Shown here: positions 30,637-38,348 of the stretch, piece by piece
How positions within the stretch are numbered: position 1 is the first letter of the stretch
Layout of the letters: each line of letters opens with the position of its first letter
Assembly (NCBI RefSeq): GCF_900142135.1
Contig: NZ_FQZU01000006.1
Coordinates: forward strand, 1 to 64,000
DNA length: 64,000 nucleotides
Source: Desulfatibacillum alkenivorans DSM 16219
Lineage (GTDB): Bacteria > Desulfobacterota > Desulfobacteria > Desulfobacterales > Desulfatibacillaceae
Reading direction: 5' to 3'
The notes under the pieces: generated by a model
The model's database searches: none
What the model was told of the DNA's origin: nothing
The model's input: only the letters and a program-made list of their open reading frames with translations
Made by a program: the position numbers and the translations under genes

Positions 30637-30913
30637 TCTCCACGGGGATGACGGAAAGCAGCGGCTGGCTGGAAATTTCAGGGACATGAACTGATTTCTG
30701 CAAAACCGACGGAAGCCCCCAGTGAAGACCCTTGAAATCAGTGTCGTGTCCCCAGAAATCTCAAGCGCCCTCGGAATTTTCGTTAACCTCGAAAAATCGT
30801 CATCCCGGCAAGGGCGATCCTGCTTTTAAGGATCGTCCGCAAGCCGGGATCCAGCGTCTTTTTGACTTGTTCCTGGAATGTTATTACCTTTTTGAACGCA
30901 ACTTGGTATGAAT
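30637..30913. repeat. Cluster of interspersed palindromic repeats
   Basis: Several dispersed elements are packed here. CTCTCTCCACGGGGATGACGG (30637-30657) is one arm of the CCCAGCGTC family. An imperfect inverted pair lies at 30672-30698 and 30734-30762 (arms sharing GATTTC/GAAATC and GGGACA/TGTCCC cores). A CGTCATCCCGGCAAGGGCGA-type palindrome ends in GGGATCCAGCGTC (about 30798-30860). TTTTTGAACGCAACTTGGTA follows (about 30890-30912). The last two units recur together at 52721-52829 in the same order. Confidence 0.7.
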
Positions 30914-31054
30914 TTCCATATTCCGAAATTCATCCACTCGTTGCAGAAATAAAGAATCTTTTGTATACTGAATTCCTAAAACCTATCCCCCGATTTGTCC
31001 AGAGGCCAAGGCGCTAGGCCGGCGCGGCCTTTTTTTAAATTGAATAATTTTATC

Positions 31055-31092
31055 TTGACTTCACTTTTTGAATATTTTAAAAAAATATTCAA
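31055..31092 (+). promoter_or_regulatory. Putative promoter with overlapping operator palindrome
   Basis: TTGACT (31055-31060) could be a -35 box, with TAAAAA 17 nt downstream (31078-31083) as a poor -10. A perfect inverted repeat, TTGAATATTT and AAATATTCAA around TAAAA (31068-31092), overlaps it. That is the layout of a repressor site. It is 354 nt upstream of the enoyl-CoA hydratase ATG, so a long leader or a second promoter would be needed. Confidence 0.45.
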
Positions 31093-31445
31093 GTTCAACG
31101 CCGGGGCGAAGGGGCTTGACCTTTCCTCGATTCCTCGCATCCATCAACCCAAGAGGCGCCATGCAACTGCTTGAAGCCATGCACCTGAGTCTTTGCAAGA
31201 CGAGCCGCCGGAACCGCGGCTTGGCGCATCAAGCCTCTTCCGAACAACCAAACATGGATAAAGGAATGCGGAGCCGTGTAAGCCGCAGTTCTGCGCACGC
31301 ATTGATAAAACCTGCCGGCTTCCCATTGTGATCTGATTTTTTTCGGCGGGAGGCCGGTCGCTCCGGAGGCGTTCTTGAATTTGTTCGAGCGCGAATGAAA
31401 ATTGCGGCGGGCAAGAGGCAAACTTTCAAAAACAGGGGTTAAACA
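31093..31445. other. Leader region of the acyl-CoA gene pair
   Basis: No gene is supported in this 350-bp stretch. Translated in any frame it gives only short, compositionally odd peptides. The 3' end carries AACAGGGG before the ATG at 31446. Confidence 0.35.
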
Positions 31446-32225
31446 ATGGATTCAGGAGACTTGCTGTACCGTGTGGAAAACAACGTGGCCTGGTTGACCA
31501 TCAACCGGGAGAAAAACCGCAACTCCATCAACGGAGCGGTGATTGAAGGCTTTTTCAAGTATCTGGATGAGGCGGAAAATGATCCGGAAGTGCGCGTGGT
31601 TTGCGTGACCGCCGCGGGAAACCGGGCGTTTTGCGCAGGCGCGGACCTTGCCAACGCCATGGGCGGCGGCGTGGGCAAGGCCCAAAGCGGCAATCAGGCC
31701 TATGCGGATTTGCTGAAAAGAATCGCCGGATATCCTAAACCCACGGTGGCTCGGGTGGCGGGCTCCTGCGTGGCCGGAGGCACGGGATTCATGCTGGCCT
31801 GCGACATTGTCATCGCCGCGAACACGGCCAAGTTCGGGACTCCTGAGGTGAATGTGGGCTTGTTCCCCTTGATGATCGGCGCCCTGATTTTCAGGAACGT
31901 GCCCCGCAAGGCGGCCATGGAAATGATTCTTTTAGGCGACAAGATCACTGCGGAAAAGGCCCTGGAAATGGGCATGCTCACCAGGGTGGTCGCTCCCGAG
32001 GCCCTGGACGCGGAGGTTGACAAGGTGTTGTCCACCCTGGCCAAAAAAAGCCCCATTGGCATGAAAATCGGGAAAGAAGCCTATTACGCCGTGGATTCCA
32101 TGGATTTGGAGAGCGCCTTGGATCTCCTTTCCGGCAAGTTATCGGACGTGGCGGCGACGGAAGACGCAAAGGAAGGCATTACCGCCTTTCTGGAAAAGCG
32201 GGAACCCAAGTTCACCGGTAAATAG
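31446..32225 (+). CDS. Enoyl-CoA hydratase/isomerase family protein (copy 1)
   Basis: The 259-residue crotonase-fold protein has the CoA-binding oxyanion motif FCAGADLAN (about residues 60-68) and VAGGTGFMLACDIV (about 108-121). In hydratases the two catalytic Glu sit in GGGCE and PEI; here the first position is Phe (GGTGF), while the second Glu is kept in GTPEVNVG. A hydration role is therefore uncertain; isomerase, thioesterase or hydrolase activities occur in the superfamily. It lies 39 nt upstream of an acyl-CoA dehydrogenase, in a probable two-gene operon for beta-oxidation-type chemistry. Confidence 0.9.
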   Translation: MDSGDLLYRVENNVAWLTINREKNRNSINGAVIEGFFKYLDEAENDPEVRVVCVTAAGNRAFCAGADLANAMGGGVGKAQSGNQAYADLLKRIAGYPKPTVARVAGSCVAGGTGFMLACDIVIAANTAKFGTPEVNVGLFPLMIGALIFRNVPRKAAMEMILLGDKITAEKALEMGMLTRVVAPEALDAEVDKVLSTLAKKSPIGMKIGKEAYYAVDSMDLESALDLLSGKLSDVAATEDAKEGITAFLEKREPKFTGK

Positions 32226-32264
32226 ATCATCATCTTATCCAAAGAATATTTTAAGGAGGGCAAC

Positions 32265-33416
32265 GTGGCGAAAGATCTGTATTTTAACAAGGAAGCTCAA
32301 ATGGTCCGCAGTGCGGTCCGTGATTTTGTAAAAAAGGAAATCAATCCCTACGTGGATGAATGGGAAGAGGCAGGGACCACTCCCCTGCACGATTTGTTCA
32401 AAAAAATGGGGGACTTGGGGTTTTTGGGAATCCGCTACGACCCGAAATACGGCGGACAAGGCATGGACTACTGGGCGGAATGCGCTTTCCTGGAAGAGCT
32501 TGGCCGCATAGATTGCGGCGGCGTGGGCATGGGCATTACCGTGCAGACCGGCATGGCCACTCCCGCCATTTACGAATTCGGCAGCGAGTATCTCAAGGAA
32601 AAATACCTCATGCCGGCCATCGCCGGCGACATGGTGTCCTCCATTGCCGTGACCGAGCCGGACGCCGGATCGGACGTGGCCGCCCTGAAAACTTACGCCA
32701 AGAAGGAAGGCGACTATTATATTATCAACGGCTCCAAAACCTACATCACCAACGGCACCCAGGCCGACTTCCTGACCTTGCTGGCCCGCACCAGCGATGA
32801 CCCGGGATATCATTGCTATTCCCTGTTTGTGGTGCCCACCGACCTGCCCGGCTTTCAAATCAGCAAAAAGCTGGACAAACTGGGCATGCGTTCCTCGGAT
32901 ACGGCGGAGCTCTACTTCGACAACGTAAAGGTTCCGGCCGAAAACCTCATCGGCAAGGAAGGCGAAGGCTTCATCCAGCAGATGCAGCAGTTCCAGCATG
33001 AGCGTTTCACCGCTTTGCCCACGGCCTACGTGGGCGTGGAAAGGGCCATCAAGCGCACCGCCGAGTATCTCAAGGGCCGCATCGTCTTCGGCAAACCCCT
33101 GCTGTCCAAGCAGGTGCTCAGGCACAGGCTGGCCCAGTGGATGACGGAAGCCGAATCCCTCCGCGCCCTGACTTACCACATTGTCCGGTTGAAGGAAGCA
33201 GGCCAGGACGTCACCCGGGAGATTTCCATGGGCAAGCTCCTCGCCGGCCAGTTGATGAACAAGGTGGCGGACGGATGCCTGCAAATGCATGGCGGCATAG
33301 GCTTCATGAATGAAATGTGGATTTCCCGTTACATGCGGGACGCCAAGCTCATCTCCATCGGCGGCGGCGCCAACGAAGTCATGAGCGAAATCATTTTCAA
33401 GACTTCCGGCCTGTAA
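32265..33416 (+). CDS. Acyl-CoA dehydrogenase
   Basis: GTG start at 32265 is set by TAAGGAGGG 5 nt upstream. The 383-residue flavoprotein shows the family landmarks: AVTEPDAGSDVAALKT (FAD/substrate loop, about residues 126-141), YIINGSKTYITNGTQADF, and the C-terminal MHGGIGFMNE ... ISIGGGANEVMSEII. In MCAD-type enzymes the catalytic base is the Glu of YEGT; here that position is Gly (GGGANE), so the base would have to lie elsewhere, as in isovaleryl-CoA dehydrogenase-like members. It oxidises an acyl-CoA to enoyl-CoA with electrons passing to ETF. The neighbour upstream is a hydratase-family protein. Confidence 0.93.
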   Translation: MAKDLYFNKEAQMVRSAVRDFVKKEINPYVDEWEEAGTTPLHDLFKKMGDLGFLGIRYDPKYGGQGMDYWAECAFLEELGRIDCGGVGMGITVQTGMATPAIYEFGSEYLKEKYLMPAIAGDMVSSIAVTEPDAGSDVAALKTYAKKEGDYYIINGSKTYITNGTQADFLTLLARTSDDPGYHCYSLFVVPTDLPGFQISKKLDKLGMRSSDTAELYFDNVKVPAENLIGKEGEGFIQQMQQFQHERFTALPTAYVGVERAIKRTAEYLKGRIVFGKPLLSKQVLRHRLAQWMTEAESLRALTYHIVRLKEAGQDVTREISMGKLLAGQLMNKVADGCLQMHGGIGFMNEMWISRYMRDAKLISIGGGANEVMSEIIFKTSGL

Positions 33417-33436
33417 TCAAGGGATTATAAAAAGGA

Positions 33437-33462
33437 CCAAAGGATCCTGCAGGATCCTTTGG
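33437..33462 (+). terminator. Perfect 26-bp palindrome after the acyl-CoA dehydrogenase
   Basis: CCAAAGGATCCTG is followed immediately by its reverse complement CAGGATCCTTTGG, 20 nt after the stop. The stem is long, but the run after it is CCTTGTCTTGG rather than pure T, so it is a probable transcription-end hairpin of moderate strength. Confidence 0.6.
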
Positions 33463-33513
33463 CCTTGTCTTGGCTGGGAGCCCGAACCGGCGGCAAAGGA
33501 TTCAAAATACAAG

Positions 33514-33741
33514 GACGCTGGGTCCCCGCTTGCGGGCGATCCAAAAATGCGGATCGCCCTTGCGGGGATGACGACCATATCCGCTAACCGGATGCTTTAA
33601 GGGGCATGCGGTTCCGCTGCTAAAGCAAAATAGCTTCAACCGGAACATCTCTCCGTCATCCCCGTGCAGGGAGGCGGCGGGATGATTGCGGTTGTTTTTG
33701 CAATCATCATGACGCACTCCCGAAAACGGGGACCCAGCGTC
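33514..33741. repeat. Composite inverted-repeat element, second copy
   Basis: The ends are GACGCTGGGTCCCCG (left) and CGGGGACCCAGCGTC (right), perfect inverses. Inside are GCGGGCGATCC / GGATCGCCC, CGGGGATGACG and CTCTCCGTCATCCCCGTG, plus the TGATTGCGG ... GCAATCATCATGACGCA stem-loop. It matches 20343-20697 but is about 130 bp shorter. It has no coding potential. Confidence 0.75.
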
Positions 33742-33847
33742 TTTGGGACTCACGGCAAGGCCGAAGCCGGTTTCCGGGCAGGCTCTCAAAGCGCTTGATT
33801 GGCGGCTCTATAAATTCGGTTTATTCATCACACGCGGGGGGCTGTGG

Positions 33848-34717
33848 ATGAAAGTATTCAAACGCATTAAAGAATTTGACCTATTCACGTTTATATCCGG
33901 GCTGGCAATGCAGCGGCTTTACGGCAGAGACAAAAAACTGCCGAAATTCGTCCGGCGGGCCTTGCTGTTCGGACCGGAGCATTTCTCCATCCTGGGGCAT
34001 ATCCGCTTCTTTCGCAAGAATCTGGCGGTGTTCGACCCGGCCAAGACCAATTTCTCCGTGCTGCCCATCAATCAGGACATCGAAGGCGCCGAAGACCTGG
34101 CCTTGCCCATTGAGATTATCGACGACCTTATCGACCGGTCGTCCCACAGGGCGATTTTAAGCAAATGCGTTTGCCGCATGAATTACGACTGCCAAAATTA
34201 CCCTGTCGATCACGCCTGCCTGTTTCTGGGCGAGTCCGCCAAGGACACGCCCAAAAAATGGCGGCGCATGGTGACCAAGGAGGAAGCCAAGGCCCACGCC
34301 CGCAAAGGCGTAAGCCACGGCCTGGTGCCCATGGTGGGCAAAATCCGCTTTGACAGCGATACCTTGGGCATTCAGGACAAGGGCAAATTGATGACCATTT
34401 GCTTTTGCTGCGAATGCTGCTGCCTCAGCCGTTTTTTGGGCCCCCTGCCGCCGGATTTGGTGGATACGCTCCAGCATCCGGTGGAGGGAATCAGTCTGGA
34501 AATCACGGACGACTGCATTGCCTGCGGGGAGTGCGTCGACGTTTGTTACTTAAATGCCCTGGAAATAGTTGACGGAAAGGTTATAAGAAAGGATATTTGC
34601 AGAATGTGCGGCCGTTGCGCCGCAGCCTGCAAACAGCATGCGGTGAAAATCAAGCTGGACAATCCCAATGTCGTCAATGACGTGGTTGACCGCCTGCTGT
34701 CCATTGTCGAAATTTAA
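33848..34717 (+). CDS. 4Fe-4S dicluster protein with a Cys-rich CFCCECCC motif
   Basis: ATG 33848 gives 289 residues; an in-frame extension runs into repeat DNA and is rejected. Early Cys residues occur in LSKCVCRMNYDCQNYP (about residues 103-118), a dense cluster CFCCECCC around residue 186, then two ferredoxin-type motifs: CIACGECVDVC (about 224-234) and CRMCGRCAAAC (about 251-261), each followed by a Cys-Pro-less end. Such proteins likely transfer electrons in anaerobic metabolism. The same architecture is seen at 36363-37454, so the two are paralogues. Redox partner unknown; the neighbouring enoyl-CoA hydratases suggest a link to acyl-CoA degradation. Confidence 0.8.
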   Translation: MKVFKRIKEFDLFTFISGLAMQRLYGRDKKLPKFVRRALLFGPEHFSILGHIRFFRKNLAVFDPAKTNFSVLPINQDIEGAEDLALPIEIIDDLIDRSSHRAILSKCVCRMNYDCQNYPVDHACLFLGESAKDTPKKWRRMVTKEEAKAHARKGVSHGLVPMVGKIRFDSDTLGIQDKGKLMTICFCCECCCLSRFLGPLPPDLVDTLQHPVEGISLEITDDCIACGECVDVCYLNALEIVDGKVIRKDICRMCGRCAAACKQHAVKIKLDNPNVVNDVVDRLLSIVEI

Positions 34718-34753
34718 TCCGTTCCCGGGAGTGAAAGCGTTGAAAAAGGTTTC

Positions 34754-35077
34754 ATGGATTGCGCTTTTTTGGGTTGCTTGCAACCGGGGCCGGTTGGGGG
34801 CGCCTGCCTGCTTTTCGCCGCGTCCTTTATGATTCTCACCGGCCTTGAGGAAATGGCCGCCGAGCCCTTGGACGAAAGAAAAATTTTCGCCGCGGGCATC
34901 GTCTTCATCCTGGGCGTGGGCACGGGCCTGGTTCCCGAGATTTTTTCTCGTATGCCCCATTTTTTTAGGCCGTTTTTCAGCGATCCGTTGTCGTCGGCCG
35001 CCATCCTGGCGGTCATTTTATATCAAATCTTTCACATGGACCAACTGTGGGCCAAGTTTAAGGAAAAGGAGTCATAA
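34754..35077 (+). pseudogene. C-terminal remnant of an NCS2-type xanthine/uracil permease
   Basis: The 107-residue frame reads LLFAASFMILTGLEEM, then DERKIFAAGIVFILGVGTGLVPEIFS and SDPLSSAAILAVILYQIF, which resembles the last helices of nucleobase:cation symporters (usual length 430-500). The N-terminal three quarters are absent: the upstream gene ends only 36 nt before. The first 12 residues do not fit the family. It is therefore probably a deletion remnant, not a working transporter. An unrelated small membrane protein is the alternative. Confidence 0.55.
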
Positions 35078-35158
35078 ACCAAAACACATCGTTTGACCAT
35101 TTTATGACGCCCGGGGGGGCGCTGCAATCATGTTTGCAATGTATTTGAGGAGGTGCAC

Positions 35159-35929
35159 ATGGGTTCGGATGCTTTTATCGTAGAAAAAATCGACGGTGTG
35201 GCTCGCTGCACCATGAACGTTCCCGAAAAAATGAACGCCATGGGAAAAGAGCTGGTGTTCCCTATGCTGGAAACCTTGCCTCAGGTACTTGCCGATGACT
35301 CAGTGAAGGTTATAGTATTAAGGGGTGCAGGGGGAAATTTTACGACCGGGGGCGACGCCGACATTCTCGGCGATAATTTGGACCCATTGGCGCTTTGCGA
35401 CGCCATGAACAAAATCAACGAAATTTTGGTCATGCTGTACCAGGGGCCTAAACCGGTGATCACGGAAGTGGATGGATTCGCCGTAGGCGGAGGCCTGGGC
35501 GTTGCCCTGGCTTCGGACATTACCTACGCCACGGAACGGGCCGTATTCTCGGTCTTTTTCCTTCGAATCGCAGCCGTGCCCGACCTGGGCTGCGCCTATT
35601 TCCTGACCCAAAGGGTCGGAATGGCCAAAGCCCGGGAGCTTGTGTTCACCGCCAAAATGTTTGACGCCCAAAAAGCCCTGGACATGGGTTTGATAAATAA
35701 GGTATCGCCCCATGAGACCATAGGCGAGGAAGTCATGGAATTAGCGGCGAAAATCGCTTCCCGGTCCGCCAAGGCCCTGGCCTGGACCAAGCGGGCCATG
35801 AACACCGTCACGCAGGTGGATCTACGAACCGCCCTGGATATGGAAGCCCATATTCAACCCCTTATGATCATGAGCGACGATCATAAAGAAGCCATAAGGG
35901 CGTTTTTAAAGAAAACGCCGCAAATGTAG
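35159..35929 (+). CDS. Enoyl-CoA hydratase/isomerase family protein (copy 2)
   Basis: ATG 35159 follows GAGGAGG by 5 nt; the in-frame GTG at 35153 overlaps that sequence and is rejected. The 256-residue crotonase-fold protein has the oxyanion elements FTTGGDADILG and VGGGLGVALASDIT. Both hydratase Glu residues are missing (GGGLGV and FFLRIAAVPDLG). The Asp of VPDLG aligns with the Asp used by PaaG/dienoyl-CoA isomerase types, so an isomerase is more likely than a hydratase (inference). It is followed after 12 nt by a NifX-like gene. Confidence 0.88.
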   Translation: MGSDAFIVEKIDGVARCTMNVPEKMNAMGKELVFPMLETLPQVLADDSVKVIVLRGAGGNFTTGGDADILGDNLDPLALCDAMNKINEILVMLYQGPKPVITEVDGFAVGGGLGVALASDITYATERAVFSVFFLRIAAVPDLGCAYFLTQRVGMAKARELVFTAKMFDAQKALDMGLINKVSPHETIGEEVMELAAKIASRSAKALAWTKRAMNTVTQVDLRTALDMEAHIQPLMIMSDDHKEAIRAFLKKTPQM

Positions 35930-35941
35930 GGAGACAAAAAC

Positions 35942-36340
35942 ATGAAGATTGCAGTACCCACCAGAGAAGGAAAGATTGACGATCATTACGGCCATTGCGA
36001 CCATTTTACCGTTTTCACCGTGGACGCCGACAAAAAAATCACGGATGAAAACATCGTCGAATCCCCCCAGGGATGCGGCTGCAAATCCAACATCGCACAA
36101 CAGCTTTCTGCAGAAGGCGTTACCGTGATGCTTTCCGGCAACATGGGACAGAGCGCGGTGGACAAACTCAAAGAAGCCGGAATCCAGGTGGTCCGGGGCT
36201 GCGACGGAGAAATCAAGGACGTCCTACAGCTCTGGCTGGACGGAGAAATCAAGGACTCCGGCATTGGATGCAGCGAACACGGCCACGAATGCGGCCATCA
36301 ACACGGCGAAACCCACGGGGATTACACTTTTGTGAGCTAA
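35942..36340 (+). CDS. NifX/NifB-associated dinitrogenase iron-molybdenum cofactor-type protein
   Basis: The 132-residue protein opens with IAVPTREGKIDDHYGHCDHFTVFTV, the Nitro_FeMo-Co domain that binds Fe-S or FeMo-co precursors, and continues with GVTVMLSGNMGQSAVDKLKEAGIQVV. An extra Cys pair (QGCGCKS) and a C-terminal His/Cys tail, GCSEHGHECGHQHGETHG, could bind metals. No nif genes are nearby, so it is more likely an Fe-S or metal-handling accessory than nitrogenase assembly. It sits 22 nt before a Fe-S protein gene and appears co-transcribed. Confidence 0.85.
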   Translation: MKIAVPTREGKIDDHYGHCDHFTVFTVDADKKITDENIVESPQGCGCKSNIAQQLSAEGVTVMLSGNMGQSAVDKLKEAGIQVVRGCDGEIKDVLQLWLDGEIKDSGIGCSEHGHECGHQHGETHGDYTFVS

Positions 36341-36362
36341 GCTACCTATGAAAGGAGGGGGC

Positions 36363-37454
36363 ATGTCCAAAGACATTTATCAGCAACTGCGTGAACAACT
36401 GGACCAATATTCCTTGGGATTTCCGGCCACGGAATCCGGAGTGGAAATCAAAATCCTCAAAAAGATGTTTACGGAAGAACAAGCCGCGATGTACCTGGAC
36501 ATGACCCTCTTCCTGGAAACCCCGGAAGGCATTGCAGAACGCGCCGGCATGGACCCGGAGAAAGTCTCGGCCGTATTGCAGCAGATGGCCAGGGACGGGC
36601 TTATTTTCCGCCATCGCAAAGGCGATCTGGTGCGCTATGCCGCCGTCCCTTTTGTGGTGGGCTCTTATGAATTCCAGCTGAAAAACATGGACGAGGAATA
36701 CGCCCGCCTGTGCGATCAGTATATGGACGAGGCCCTGCTCAATTTCGATCAGGACGCGGATTCGCCCATGCGGACCATCCCGGTCAATCAAGCTGTGGAC
36801 GGCTCCTTTCCCGTGGCGGCCCACGACAACGCCATGGAGATTTTAAAGCGCCAGAAAAAAATCGCCATCGCCGAGTGCATCTGCCGGGTCCAGCAGCACA
36901 AAACCGGAAACATGTGCACCAAACCCCTGGAAGTCTGCTTTGTGTTCGGCAGCCATGCGGACTACTACGTGGAAAACGGCCTGGCCCGGATGATTCCTCT
37001 TGAGGAAGCCCTGCAAATCCAGGAAAAATGCGAGGAATACGGCCTGGTCAACCAGCCTTTTAACGTGGTCAATCCCGGCGGCATGTGCAACTGCTGCGGC
37101 TGCTGCTGCGGCGTGCTCCGCGCCTTGAAAAAGCATCCCAAGCCCACGGAGATCGTCCTGACAAATTTCCAGGCAGTGGTGGACGCCGAACTGTGCGCGG
37201 CTTGCGGAGATTGCGAGGAAAGATGCCAGGTCCTGGCAATCACCTACGATGACGACGGCATCGCCGTGGTTGACGAGGACCGCTGCATCGGATGCGGCCT
37301 GTGCATCACCACCTGTCCCACGGAGGCCCTCAGCCTCAAGCCGGCCTCTGAAGACCAATGGAAAACGCCTCCGTCCAGCGAGCAGGAGCTTTTTGCAAGC
37401 ATATCCGCCAAACGGGGAACCAACCTGGTGCCCTTGAAAATGGCCGCAAAGTAG
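36363..37454 (+). CDS. 4Fe-4S dicluster protein with a Cys-rich CNCCGCCC motif
   Basis: ATG 36363 follows AAAGGAGGGG; 363 residues. The N-terminus (about 1-100) is a winged-helix-like region (AERAGMDPEKVSAVLQQMARDGLI). Cys motifs are CICRVQQHKTGNMC (about residues 178-191), CNCCGCCC (about 243-250), and two ferredoxin clusters CAACGDCEERC (about 279-289) and CIGCGLCITTCP (about 309-320). The order matches the protein at 33848-34717. This looks like an electron carrier or Fe-S regulator used with the adjacent enoyl-CoA genes; the exact reaction is unknown. Confidence 0.82.
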   Translation: MSKDIYQQLREQLDQYSLGFPATESGVEIKILKKMFTEEQAAMYLDMTLFLETPEGIAERAGMDPEKVSAVLQQMARDGLIFRHRKGDLVRYAAVPFVVGSYEFQLKNMDEEYARLCDQYMDEALLNFDQDADSPMRTIPVNQAVDGSFPVAAHDNAMEILKRQKKIAIAECICRVQQHKTGNMCTKPLEVCFVFGSHADYYVENGLARMIPLEEALQIQEKCEEYGLVNQPFNVVNPGGMCNCCGCCCGVLRALKKHPKPTEIVLTNFQAVVDAELCAACGDCEERCQVLAITYDDDGIAVVDEDRCIGCGLCITTCPTEALSLKPASEDQWKTPPSSEQELFASISAKRGTNLVPLKMAAK

Positions 37455-37462
37455 GGCGGGCC

Positions 37463-38242
37463 ATGAGCGATTCTCCCGTCTTATTCGAAGCGGCCGGCGG
37501 CATAGCCCTCATTACATTAAATCGCCCGGATAACCGGAACTCCATGAATGCGGAGGTGCTTCCCGCCTTTCAAGAGGCCATGGATCAGGTGCAGGCCCAA
37601 AAGGGCCTCCGCTGCCTCATCATAACCGGTTCCGGCAAGAGCTTTTGCGCAGGCATGGATTTTCACGCCGCCTTTCCGGAAGACGGCGCCTTGCCCAATC
37701 AGGTTTTTGAACAGATTTACAAGCCTTTTCTGGCCGTGGCGGACCTTCCCTTTCCGGTGATCGGCGCCCTGAACGGCCACGCCATCGGCGGCGGGTTCGG
37801 CCTGGCCATGATGTGCGACATTCGCATGGCGGCCCTGGAAGGCAAATACGGCGCTAATTTCGCCCGTCTGGGCATCCACTCCGGCATGGCCGTGAGCTAC
37901 GTGCTGCCCCGCCTTGTGGGCCTGTCCAAAGCCAACGAGTTATTATTCACGGGCAGGCTTTTCGGCGGCGCCGAAGCCCTTGAAATAGGCTGGGCCAGCT
38001 ACGCCCTGCCCCGGGAGGAAGTGCTGCCCAAGGCTCGTGAGCTGGCCCGGGAAATCGCCATGAGCGCGCCCGTGGCCGTGCAGATGATGAAGCGCTCCAT
38101 ATACAAAGGCCTTGATTGGAAAGCCAGGGAGGCTGCGGAATGGGAGGCCCATTGCCAATCCCGGACCTTTGAAATGGAGGACGCCAAGGAGGGCGTCGCC
38201 GCCTTGTTGGAAAAGCGGCCGCCCAACTTCAAAGGCAGATAA
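37463..38242 (+). CDS. Enoyl-CoA hydratase/isomerase family protein (copy 3)
   Basis: The start at 37463 (AGGGCGGG upstream) gives 259 residues. Oxyanion motifs SFCAGMDFHA and AIGGGFGLAMMCDIR are clear, but the second region reads FARLGIHSGMAVSYVLPRLVG, and neither hydratase Glu is present. This variant is common in crotonase-like proteins of unassigned reaction. It is only 8 nt after the Fe-S gene, so co-translation is likely. An inverted-repeat pair begins 6 nt after its stop and probably ends the unit. Confidence 0.9.
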   Translation: MSDSPVLFEAAGGIALITLNRPDNRNSMNAEVLPAFQEAMDQVQAQKGLRCLIITGSGKSFCAGMDFHAAFPEDGALPNQVFEQIYKPFLAVADLPFPVIGALNGHAIGGGFGLAMMCDIRMAALEGKYGANFARLGIHSGMAVSYVLPRLVGLSKANELLFTGRLFGGAEALEIGWASYALPREEVLPKARELAREIAMSAPVAVQMMKRSIYKGLDWKAREAAEWEAHCQSRTFEMEDAKEGVAALLEKRPPNFKGR

Positions 38243-38248
38243 AAACAA

Positions 38249-38322
38249 ATGGGGTCAAGTCTACGTTTGACGTTTGAGGAGGAAAAAATTGTCTCAAACG
38301 TCAAACGTAGACTTGACCCCAT
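38249..38322. repeat. Empty 30-bp inverted-repeat pair (family A)
   Basis: Two perfect 30-bp arms (38249-38278 and 38293-38322) start ATGGGGTCAA and end CGTTTGAG, facing each other across only 14 bp. The arms carry G at position 11 (ATGGGGTCAAGTC) where other copies carry A, and the change is matched in both arms. As DNA it is a hairpin; it may also terminate transcription of the upstream operon. Confidence 0.9.
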
Positions 38323-38348
38323 ACCTTAACCCAAACGAATTATGAGCT

